Source of the DNA: CAYSIX01 sp964431205
Lineage (GTDB): Bacteria > Planctomycetota > Phycisphaerae > Phycisphaerales > Phycisphaeraceae
DNA length: 14,034 nt
Assembly: GCA_964431205.1 (NCBI GenBank)
Contig: CAYSIX010000100.1
Location: 1 to 14,034, forward strand
Direction: 5' to 3'
Below are positions 5,094 to 11,762 of the stretch, in pieces. How positions within the stretch are numbered: position 1 is the stretch's first letter; each line of letters starts with the position of its first letter. Below the pieces are notes generated by a model that saw nothing but the letters and a program-made list of their open reading frames with translations, made no database searches and was not told the DNA's origin. The translations under genes and the position numbers were made by a program.

Positions 5094-6478
5094 GCTTCCC
5101 GTGCCTGGTCGATCAGGGCGCGGGCGGCGGGCTCGTCGCGGGCCTCGGCGATAAGGCGGAGGATCGGCTCGGTGTTGCTGGGACGGACGTGGACCCAGCG
5201 GTCGGGCCAGTCGATGCGGACGCCGTCCTGGGTGTCGAGGCGCTGGTCGGCGAAGCGATCGCGGAGGCGGGCGAGGGCGGCGTCGGTGTCGAGCGAGCCG
5301 TCGAGCGTGATCTTGTCCTTGACGATGGCGTATCGGGGAAGGTTGTCGACGAGGGCGCTGAGCGGTTTCTGCTGTTTCGCCAGCAGTTCGAGGATCAGGG
5401 CGATGCCGACGAGGCTGTCGCGGACGAGGCTGACGCGGGGCCAGATGACCCCGCCGTTGCCCTCGCCGCCGATCGCGGCGTGGTGGTCGCGCATGGCGGA
5501 GGCGACGTTGGCCTCGCCGACGGGGGTGCGGACGACGGTGGCGCCGACGGCGTCTGCGACGTCGTCGAGCATGCGGCTGGTGGAGAGGTTGGCGACGGCG
5601 ACGTCGCCTTGGCGCAAGACGTGGCGGGCGCAGAGGGCGAGGGTGTACTCCTCGCCGATGTATCGGCCGTGCTCGTCGAGGATGGCCAGGCGATCGGCGT
5701 CGGGGTCCTGGGCGAAGGTGGCGTCGGCGCGGTGCTGGCGGGCGTACCGGGCCAGGGCGGCGAGGTTGTCGGCGGTGGGTTCGGGGGCGTGGGGGAATCG
5801 GCCGGTGGGCTCGGCGTGTCGGTGGTCGCGTTGGACGCCGAGGGCGTCGAGCAGGGCGGCGGTCTCGGGCCCGCCGGCGCCGTGGACGCTGTCGACGATG
5901 AGGCGCAGGCCGGCGGTGCGGATGGCGTCGGCGTCGATGTGGGGGAGGATGGCGTCGCGATGGGTGAGGGCGACGGACTCGTCGCGATCGCCGCGTGCCA
6001 GGCCGTCGACGGTGACGTAGGCCGGGGCGTCGTCGTGGAAGCGTTGGATGAGTTGGGCGGCGTCGTGGGGGTGAGGGGCGGCGCCGTTGTCGCAGAGGGG
6101 TTTGAGGCCGTTCCAGGGCGCGGGGTTGTGGCTGGCGGTGATGACCAGGCCGCCGGCGGCGTGGTGGCGGTTGACCATGATGGCGACGCCGGGGGTGGTG
6201 GCGACGCCGAGGCGGGTGACGCGGCAGCCGACGGCGAGCAGGCCGGCGGCGGCGGCGAACTCGACCATGGGGCCGGACGTCCGCGAGTCCCGGCCGACCA
6301 CGACGTGCGGCGCGGCGCCGTGGGCGCGGTCGCGGAGCCAGGACCCGAACGCCGCGGCGTACCGGCTGACGAGCGGCGGGGTCAGCGATCGGCCGACGAT
6401 CCCGCGCATGCCGCTGACGCTGAGCATCAGCGGGGCCTCGGAGCCGGACGGGCCGGCGGGCTGGGCGGTCGTCGTCAT
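5084..6478 (-). CDS. glmM: Phosphoglucosamine mutase, archaeal-type (alpha-D-phosphohexomutase)
   Basis: About 464 residues, cytoplasmic. It interconverts glucosamine-6-phosphate and glucosamine-1-phosphate on the way to UDP-GlcNAc; a phosphomannomutase/phosphoglucomutase activity cannot be excluded. All four family sites are visible in order: SVSGMRGIVG near the N-terminus, the active-site serine loop VITASHNPAPWNGLK, the metal loop DPDADRLAI, the sugar loop GGEGNGGVIWP, and the phosphate loop RPSNTEPILRLIAEA. GEGNGG in the sugar loop, in place of bacterial GlmM GEQSGH, is the archaeal-type signature. AGGAGG (plus-strand 6488-6493) is 9 nt from ATG 6478 and only 3 nt from ATG 6484. I prefer 6478, but 6484 would add only two residues. 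Its 3' end runs into an octamer repeat array. It is divergent from the HD-GYP-like gene. Confidence 0.85.
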   Translation of the reverse strand: MTTTAQPAGPSGSEAPLMLSVSGMRGIVGRSLTPPLVSRYAAAFGSWLRDRAHGAAPHVVVGRDSRTSGPMVEFAAAAGLLAVGCRVTRLGVATTPGVAIMVNRHHAAGGLVITASHNPAPWNGLKPLCDNGAAPHPHDAAQLIQRFHDDAPAYVTVDGLARGDRDESVALTHRDAILPHIDADAIRTAGLRLIVDSVHGAGGPETAALLDALGVQRDHRHAEPTGRFPHAPEPTADNLAALARYARQHRADATFAQDPDADRLAILDEHGRYIGEEYTLALCARHVLRQGDVAVANLSTSRMLDDVADAVGATVVRTPVGEANVASAMRDHHAAIGGEGNGGVIWPRVSLVRDSLVGIALILELLAKQQKPLSALVDNLPRYAIVKDKITLDGSLDTDAALARLRDRFADQRLDTQDGVRIDWPDRWVHVRPSNTEPILRLIAEARDEPAARALIDQAREAIG

Positions 6479-6487
6479 CGGCATGAT

Positions 6488-6493
6488 CCTCCT
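6488..6493 (-). promoter_or_regulatory. Strong ribosome-binding site of glmM
   Basis: AGGAGG on the - strand. The spacing is 9 nt to ATG 6478 and 3 nt to ATG 6484, which is why the shorter start is favoured. Confidence 0.65.
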
Positions 6494-6506
6494 GATCGTC
6501 CACATC

Positions 6507-6520
6507 GGCCGGAACCGGCC
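6507..6520. repeat. Short inverted repeat in the glmM leader
   Basis: GGCCGG-AA-CCGGCC, 14 nt upstream of the glmM ribosome-binding site. The region is packed with GGCCGG-like words, so chance is a fair explanation. Confidence 0.3.
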
Positions 6521-6662
6521 AGCGGCCGCGATCTGGCCGGCGCGACCCGCCCGATCGCCCGGAATCGGCGCGATCGATCGGCCAACCTGCCAGCGACGGT
6601 TAAGCCTAGCACGGCAGCGGTCGATCACCACCGCCAGTCGCCGGCGACGGCCCGGCGTCACC

Positions 6663-6798
6663 GCAGCCGGCCGCGGCGGCCGGTGGGCCCGGATGTTTCG
6701 CACGGGTGCCACGCTTGCTTGCAAGCGTGCGTCTTCGGCCCTCCGCACGGTCGCAAGCGACCGTGGCACCCCAGCAGCCGGCCACGGCGGCCGGTTGG
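6663..6798. repeat. Composite palindromic element framed by 25-bp direct repeats
   Basis: The outer 25-bp direct repeats, 6663-6687 and 6774-6798, match at 23 of 25 positions. Inside is a 68-bp core (6704-6771) with 9-bp terminal inverted repeats GGGTGCCAC/GTGGCACCC. The core holds two near-contiguous palindromes: CACGCTTGC-TT-GCAAGCGTG (6710-6729) and CACGGTCGC-AA-GCGACCGTG (6746-6765). The layout resembles a miniature mobile element or BIME-type unit. It encodes nothing convincing. Confidence 0.7.
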
Positions 6799-6833
6799 CT
6801 TCGCGCTGGACCCTGCCATCGGCGATCCGCACC

Positions 6834-7835
6834 ATGCCGCACACCTCGCTACAGGACCTGCTCGACCAGACCCGCGACGCGCCGCTGCGCATCGAGACCG
6901 AGGCTCAGCCGTGGCTCGACCGTCACGACGACCCGGCCCAAACGCCCGACGCCGACGCGCTGGCCGAGCGGCGCCGCGACGCCGTCGCCGACCTGGGCCG
7001 GCTCTTCGACCGACTGGAATCGAACGAAACCGTCGAGCTCGCCGAACTGGACGCGATCGCCGACCGGCTCATGAAGCTGCTCGAATCGCAGCCGGCGCGG
7101 TTCCCGCAGTTGGCGCTGCTCAGCGAGCCGCAGGAGGACTACCTGGCGGACCACGGGTTCGCGGTGGCGGTGCTGGCGATGGCGACGGCGGTGAACCTGC
7201 GCTGGCCGCGCGAGGGCGTGCGGCTGATGGCGCGATGCGGGCTGGTTTTCGACGCGGGGATGCGTCGTGTGCCGGCGCGCATCCGCCTCGGGACCGAGCC
7301 GCTGAACGAAACCGACCGCGCGTGCGTGCAGCGGCACCCGATCGAGAGCGCGGCGATGATCGGGCGGATCGAGGGCGCGACGCCGCTGATGCAGCTCGCG
7401 GCGCTGCAGCATCACGAGCGCGAGGACGGCAGCGGGTACCCGCAGGGGCTGCGGCGGAGTCGGCTGTGCGACCCGGCGCGTGTGCTGGCGGCGGCGGACG
7501 CGTACCTGGCGGCGACCGAGCCGCGCCCGCATCGGCCCGGGAAGCTGCCATACCTGGCGATGGAGGAGCTGCTCAGCGCCGCGGCGGCGATGCGATTCTG
7601 GAAGCCCGCCGCCCGCGCCCTGTCACAGGCCGTGGGCATGTTCCCCGTCGGGTCGATCGTCAAGCTCTCGACGGGGCAGCTCGCGCGTGTGCTGGCGACC
7701 AACGCGCATCAGATCGACCGGCCCGTGGTCGCGCCGCTGCGGCCCGACGGCGAGCCGATGGGTTACACCGTCAATCTCAGCGACGAGGCCGCCGGACCGA
7801 TCCAGATCGTGCGCGCGATGGCGCTGGCGGCGTGA
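6834..7835 (+). CDS. HD-GYP-like protein with a degenerate HD motif
   Basis: A 333-residue cytoplasmic protein. Residues about 100-230 form an HD-GYP-type domain: first-helix His in YLADHGFAVAV (H107), then CGLVFDAGMRRVP (136-147) where active enzymes have LHDIGKIGVP. HPIE follows (H168), then the intact HHEREDGSGYPQGL (193-206), and ADAYLAA (D222). The His of the HD pair is Phe139; the Asp remains. The C-terminal part FPVGSIVKLSTGQLARVL is a small beta segment common behind HD-GYP domains. Active relatives hydrolyse cyclic di-GMP; loss of this metal ligand suggests a weakened enzyme or a binding/sensor role. The N-terminal 100 residues are helical and unrecognised. There is no clear Shine-Dalgarno sequence before 6834. 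An in-frame ATG at 6693 lies inside the palindrome and is disfavoured. Confidence 0.75.
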   Translation: MPHTSLQDLLDQTRDAPLRIETEAQPWLDRHDDPAQTPDADALAERRRDAVADLGRLFDRLESNETVELAELDAIADRLMKLLESQPARFPQLALLSEPQEDYLADHGFAVAVLAMATAVNLRWPREGVRLMARCGLVFDAGMRRVPARIRLGTEPLNETDRACVQRHPIESAAMIGRIEGATPLMQLAALQHHEREDGSGYPQGLRRSRLCDPARVLAAADAYLAATEPRPHRPGKLPYLAMEELLSAAAAMRFWKPAARALSQAVGMFPVGSIVKLSTGQLARVLATNAHQIDRPVVAPLRPDGEPMGYTVNLSDEAAGPIQIVRAMALAA

Positions 7836-7908
7836 GGCGGGCGGGCGCCGTGTTGCGTGGCCGTGCCGGACGCGGCCGACGGGACGGAACAGAGCGGCGT
7901 GGGGACGC

Positions 7909-8835
7909 TCAGGCGTCGGGGGCGAACCCGCCGCGGCGGAGCTGGTCGAGCTGATCGGGCGTGCACAGCAGGGCGGCGCGGGCCCAGAGCCACCGGGCCA
8001 GGTCGTGCTGTTCGGCCCGTTCGGCCGAACGCGCGAGCATGGCGTGCATGGCGCCGCACTGGGGGGCGGACATCAGTTCGGCGAGCTGGAGCTTCTCGTG
8101 GACGCGGGCGAGTGCGGCCTGATCGTGGCCGACCACGACCTCGTAGCGCGTCTGCAGGACGAGGCGTTGCATGGACTCGAAGAGGCTCAGGGGCGTGGCG
8201 TGCAGGTCGTTCAGGGCGTGGTAGGCGCCGACGAGGTCGCCGAGCTGGAGGCAGGCCTCGGTGAGCATCAGGAGCATGTTGCCGCGCTGGGCGCCGGCGG
8301 GGCCGAGCGGGTAGCCGAGCACGTGGCGGGTGATGTGGGCCGATTCGGCGTAGCGGTGCTGTCGGTGGCGGAGCATGGCCAGGTGGTGGTAGAGCAGGAG
8401 GCGGACCCATCGCAGCAGGGGCCAGCGGCGCAGCTCGGCGGCGAGCATGGCCTCGGCGTCGGCGGGGTGGGCGTCGATGGCCTGGCCGATCTGCGGCAGG
8501 GCGCGCGTGGCGCGCGAGTTCACGGCGCTGATGCCCAGCCACGCCGCCGCCACCGCCAGCACCACGAGCAGCATCATCGCCGGGTGGTCCGACATGTCGG
8601 CGAGCATCAGCCACAGCACCGCGGCGAGGACGGCGACGCTGACCGCCCAGCGGGCCGCGGCGTCGCGCCCCAGTTGCCAACGCAGCGTGCCCGGGCGGAA
8701 CGGGCCGACGCGGGCCGCCTCGGCGTCGGGGGACGGCGCCCCGTCGCGATCGCCGTCGCCGTTACCGATACCGGTTTCACCCGTGTTCGGCGGCGTGTGT
8801 CGCTCGTCGTGGCGCGGGGGCGTCGGCTCGGTCAC
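7909..8835 (-). CDS. Membrane protein with helical-repeat (TPR-like) domain
   Basis: A 308-residue protein starting at GTG 8835, whose GTGA overlaps the stop of the gene upstream; a GAAGG motif about 6 nt before supports that start. The N-terminal 50 residues are polar, Pro/Thr/Gly/Asp-rich and probably disordered. Two membrane helices follow (about 63-79 and 86-103). From about 125 to 300 there are helix pairs that look like TPR-type repeats (for example ALNDLHATPLSLFESMQRL and HDLARWLWARAALL). The plan matches that of the upstream gene product, and C-terminal segments look alike (HDLARWLWARAALLCTPDQL against DAVARWWQRATLLLPAPVLV), so the two are probably paralogues. The function is unknown. 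Operon position after Sco1 suggests an envelope or respiratory-assembly role, as inference only. Confidence 0.7.
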   Translation of the reverse strand: MTEPTPPRHDERHTPPNTGETGIGNGDGDRDGAPSPDAEAARVGPFRPGTLRWQLGRDAAARWAVSVAVLAAVLWLMLADMSDHPAMMLLVVLAVAAAWLGISAVNSRATRALPQIGQAIDAHPADAEAMLAAELRRWPLLRWVRLLLYHHLAMLRHRQHRYAESAHITRHVLGYPLGPAGAQRGNMLLMLTEACLQLGDLVGAYHALNDLHATPLSLFESMQRLVLQTRYEVVVGHDQAALARVHEKLQLAELMSAPQCGAMHAMLARSAERAEQHDLARWLWARAALLCTPDQLDQLRRGGFAPDA

Positions 8836-9831
8836 GTGAGCACCTTCAGCTCGGGGAAGCGATCGACCAGCACGGGCGCGGGCAGCAGCAGCGTGGCGCG
8901 TTGCCACCAGCGTGCGACGGCGTCGGACGGGCCGGCCGTGTCGGGCGCGCCGCCGGTGCCGGCCGACGCCGCGTCGGTGTCCGTGTCGGTGTGCTCTGCC
9001 TGCCGCCGGTGGTGCTGGTGGTAGCACAGGGCCATCAGCGCCATGCCGTAGCCGGCCTCGACGCCGAGGGGGCGCAGCTCGTCGATCAGCTCGTCGGACG
9101 TCTCCAGCGCGTCGGCGAAGTGATGGGTGCGCACGTCCTGGATCAGCCGGGCGAGGCGGAACCCGGCGGTGACGGGGGTGCGCCCGAGTCGCTCGACCAC
9201 GGGGCGGAGCTGGCGCAGGGCGTCCTCGGCGTCGGTGAGGCGATCGGCCTCGAGAGCGGCGATCGCGCGCTGGACCTTGATCTGCGCGACGCCGGGCGAG
9301 TCGTCGGCGACGTTGTCGATCAGNNNNNNNNNNCCCGACGATCGCGGCCTCGAAGGCGCGGACCTGATCCAGACAGTGCGCGATCAGCGCGACGTTGCGC
9401 GCGTGCAGCAGCGGGTGGGCCGAGAGCTGCGGCAGCAGCCGCCACGCCTCACGCAGCGCCGCGACGTGATGCCGCAGCACCGCCTGCTCCTGCACGCCCA
9501 TCACCCGACGCTCCAGCCCGCGCAGCCGCCGGACCCGAAAGGTCAGCATCGCGAACACCCCGGCCAACGCCACCCACGGCAGCAGCAGCACCCACGTCCC
9601 CTCGAGCATCAACGTCAACAGCAGCGCCCCGGCCAGCACCAGCAGCGGCAGGCGCGTGATCCATACCGACGTGCCCATCGGCGGGTGCTCACGCAGGTGC
9701 TCGGCGACCTGCTCCGGCGTCGGCGGCCGGAACGACGCGCCGCCACGCGCCTCGCCCCGTCGCGGCGCCGGCGTCTTCTGCCATGAGGAACGCGAAGCCG
9801 ACGTTGTCGCTGACGAGCCGGGCCCGCTCAT
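8832..9831 (-). CDS. Membrane protein with helical-repeat domain, broken by an assembly gap
   Basis: The start at ATG 9831 overlaps the sco1 stop (ATGA), and the stop is TGA 8834-8832. The 166 residues before the gap contain a Ser/Pro/Arg-rich N-terminus, PTPEQVAEHLREHPPMG (38-53), two membrane helices (about 59-76 and 79-99), a basic RVRRLRGLERR, and helices including LLHARNVALIAHCLDQVRAFE. After the gap another 163 residues follow in a different apparent frame, opening LIDNVADDSPGVAQIKVQRA and ending VLVDRFPELKVLT. Both halves have the same style and the second half has no start of its own needed, so I treat them as one gene. The 10 Ns are not a multiple of three, which explains the frame shift. 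It is probably a paralogue of the next gene. Confidence 0.68.
9324..9333. other. Assembly gap (10 Ns) inside a coding sequence
   Basis: Ten consecutive N bases lie between CAG (9321-9323) and CCCGACG (9334 on). The reading frames on the two sides are both open but differ by one base, so the true missing length is most likely a multiple of three and not 10. Confidence 0.95.
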
Positions 9832-10538
9832 CCACCCGCCCCCGGCGGCGGCACGGCCAGCACCTCGTCGATCCGATCCAACAACGCCGCTCTCGCCTCG
9901 GCGTCCAGCGCGTCGTAGTACCCCACGATCCGATCCCGGCCCTGCACCAGCACGAACTTGCTGCTGTGCATGAACGGCATCGCCGCGTTGTCCGGGTCTT
10001 CGTCCACGCCGAGCTTGAACCCCTCGCGGATCAGCGGCCAGACCTGATCCCGCGGGCCCGTGAGGAACCGCCACAGCGACGGGTCCGCCTCGTGCCGCTC
10101 GGCGAACTGCCGCAGGACCGACGGCGTGTCGTGCCCGCTGTCCACGCTGATGCTCACCAGCCGCACGCGGTCGCGCTGCGGGTGGTCCTTCAACGCCGCC
10201 TGAAGCTCGGCCATGTGCTTGTTGAGCATCGGGCAGACGCCCTCGCAGCGGGTGAACATGAAGTCGGCGACCCAGACGGTGTCGGCCAGGTCCTCGCTGC
10301 CGAACGGCCGGCCGTGCTGATCGAGCAGCTCGAACGGGGGCAGGGTCATGGCGTCGGCGGGCGAGGTGGGCGTCGCAACGCCGGCGGCCGCGAGGCCGTC
10401 GGTGGGGGCGGCGTTGGCGGCGCGGCGACCGCTCAGCGCCATGGCGGCCAGCATCGAGCCGACGCCGATCACCGCCAGCAGCAGGATGATCACGAGGGCG
10501 GTGCGGGGGATTCGCGGGCTGGGGGGCGTGTCGTTCAT
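9828..10538 (-). CDS. sco1: Sco1/SenC-family copper chaperone
   Basis: A 236-residue protein with one N-terminal membrane anchor (about 13-35) and an exported thioredoxin-like domain. The copper-binding residues are present: FTRCEGVCP gives Cys98 and Cys102, and PFMHSSKFVL gives His191. SISVDSGHDTPSVLRQF (129-145) is the family strand-helix (usually SVDP..DTP). Known members deliver copper to the CuA site of cytochrome c oxidase and can act as thiol reductases. No oxidase subunit is visible in this window. ATG 10538 is chosen because the membrane segment follows closely; longer in-frame starts at 10571 or 10646 would add only low-complexity residues. Its stop overlaps the ATG of the next gene by 4 nt, so translation is probably coupled. 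Confidence 0.88.
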   Translation of the reverse strand: MNDTPPSPRIPRTALVIILLLAVIGVGSMLAAMALSGRRAANAAPTDGLAAAGVATPTSPADAMTLPPFELLDQHGRPFGSEDLADTVWVADFMFTRCEGVCPMLNKHMAELQAALKDHPQRDRVRLVSISVDSGHDTPSVLRQFAERHEADPSLWRFLTGPRDQVWPLIREGFKLGVDEDPDNAAMPFMHSSKFVLVQGRDRIVGYYDALDAEARAALLDRIDEVLAVPPPGAGG

Positions 10539-10685
10539 GGCGTCGATTCCAGGGCGTTGGGACACGGACATCGTGGCGGAAACGCGGGAAAGCATCTTAG
10601 CGCGCCGTGGCCGGCGATGGGAGGCGAGGCGTCCGCGATCAACCACACGCAGCGACGCGACTCCGCCGCGCTCACCCCGGCTCGG

Positions 10686-11591
10686 CTACGCCTCGGGCAG
10701 GCGGGCGCGTGTGCAGACGCGGACGGCGACGGCCAGCGCCGCGGCGGTCAGCAGCGCCGTCGCCAGCAGCGCCGGTCCGAGGCCGGGCCACACCGCGGCG
10801 CGGGCGGCGTCCGCCGCGCCGTGCATCAGCGACGCGACCGCCGCGTACCCATAGGTCAACGGGTTCAGACGCATCGTCCACGCCAGCCACGGTGGCGCCG
10901 TCTCGACGGGGAACACCGCGCCGCTGAGCAGCCACATCGGCAGCAGCACCAGGTTCATCACGCCATGGAACGCCGCCGACGACTCCATCACCCACGCCAG
11001 GCTGAAGCCCAGCGCGGTCAGGCCCACGGCCAGCACCGCCATCACGCCCGCCGCCAGGACCAGCGACGCCGCCTCCCCCCCGCCGCCGATCCACGGCCAG
11101 GCCAGCAGCAGCAGCGCCGCCTGCGCCGTCGCCACCGTCGCGCCGCCCAAGACCTTGCCCAGCACGATCGCCAGCCGGCTCACCGGCGCGACCAGCACGC
11201 CCTGAAGAAACCCGTCGCGTCGGTCCTCGATCAGGCTGATCGTGGAGAAGATCGCGCTGAACAGCAGCACCATCACCACCGTGCCGGGGAAGAAGTAGCG
11301 CAGGTAGCCCATGCCGGCGGGGCCCGCGGCGTCGGTCGCGGCGCCGACACCCGGCGCGGCGACGCCCGGGTCGAACACGCGGTCCAGCCCCGAGCCCAGC
11401 AGCAGCCAGAACAGCACCGGCGTGGCCAGCGCCCCGAGCACGCGGTGGCGGCTGCGGAAGAACCGCACCATCTCACGCCGCCACAGCGTCGCCGTGGCCA
11501 GCGCGAACCCGCCGCGGGATTCGCCGGCCTCGGCGCGGGCCTCGTGCGTCGGGATGGCGGTGGCGGTCGGCATCGTGCGCGTGCGTGGCAT
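10686..11591 (-). CDS. ABC-2 type transporter permease
   Basis: A 301-residue integral membrane protein with about six membrane helices (roughly 51-68, 98-120, 147-166, 175-200, 208-228, 270-292). Typical ABC-2 features are the amphipathic WRREMVRFFRSRHR entry helix, APVSRLAIVLGK (135-146), and the signature region MWLLSGAVFPVETAPPWL followed by RLNPLTYGY (219-249). It resembles NodJ/DrrB-type export permeases. These need an ATP-binding partner, and none is encoded in this window; the neighbouring gene upstream is on the other strand. ATG 11591 is the first good start, but 11573 is also possible. About 147 nt separate it from sco1 on the same strand, so they may share a transcript. ABC-2 permeases do occur beside sco1 in some oxidase-assembly loci, which is the likeliest context. 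Confidence 0.82.
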   Translation of the reverse strand: MPRTRTMPTATAIPTHEARAEAGESRGGFALATATLWRREMVRFFRSRHRVLGALATPVLFWLLLGSGLDRVFDPGVAAPGVGAATDAAGPAGMGYLRYFFPGTVVMVLLFSAIFSTISLIEDRRDGFLQGVLVAPVSRLAIVLGKVLGGATVATAQAALLLLAWPWIGGGGEAASLVLAAGVMAVLAVGLTALGFSLAWVMESSAAFHGVMNLVLLPMWLLSGAVFPVETAPPWLAWTMRLNPLTYGYAAVASLMHGAADAARAAVWPGLGPALLATALLTAAALAVAVRVCTRARLPEA

Positions 11592-11762
11592 CTCAAGGCG
11601 TCGAGTCGAAGCGGACGATTCTACGCGGAACGGCGGGCGGGCGTGGACAAGTCTGCATGATGCGGAAAGTCGCCGATCCTGCACGTGGCAAGGGCACGGC
11701 CCGGGCTATCATCACTGAGGGCCGATGCGTGACCGGCCGAGACCCCTGACCGGGAGGATCGC

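Larger units (their letters stand above)
6479..6833. other. 355-nt divergent intergenic region
   Basis: It separates the starts of glmM (- strand) and the HD-GYP-like gene (+ strand). The glmM-proximal 120 nt are GGCC/GATC-rich with no clear promoter boxes. The rest is dominated by the composite palindrome at 6663-6798. I see no convincing -35/-10 pair for either gene and no small gene. Confidence 0.6.

Noticed and set aside
6693..6833. Upstream in-frame ATG extending the HD-GYP-like protein by 47 residues
   Set aside because: The extension would be translated from the palindromic element and has no conserved character; ATG 6834 is preferred.
5189..7954. Very long + strand open frame (about 920 codons) opposite glmM and across the HD-GYP-like gene
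   Set aside because: It opens as Gly/Val/Asp repeats and later becomes Arg/Ala-rich, with no domain. It overlaps two genes with clear family motifs; it is a product of GC-rich codon use.
7909..10074. Single 721-codon - strand frame reading through the N gap
   Set aside because: Its middle part (8836-9323) is an Arg/Pro/His-rich nonsense frame. The real sequence is two coupled genes, the first continuing in another frame after the gap.
10594..10599. TAAGAT on the - strand as a possible -10 box for sco1
   Set aside because: No matching -35 box at any normal spacing, so the evidence is too weak to list as a promoter.
9783..11660. Long + strand open frame opposite sco1 and the permease
   Set aside because: It is Arg/His/Gln/Ala-rich without domain character, and the opposite strand carries clear Sco1 and ABC-2 motifs.
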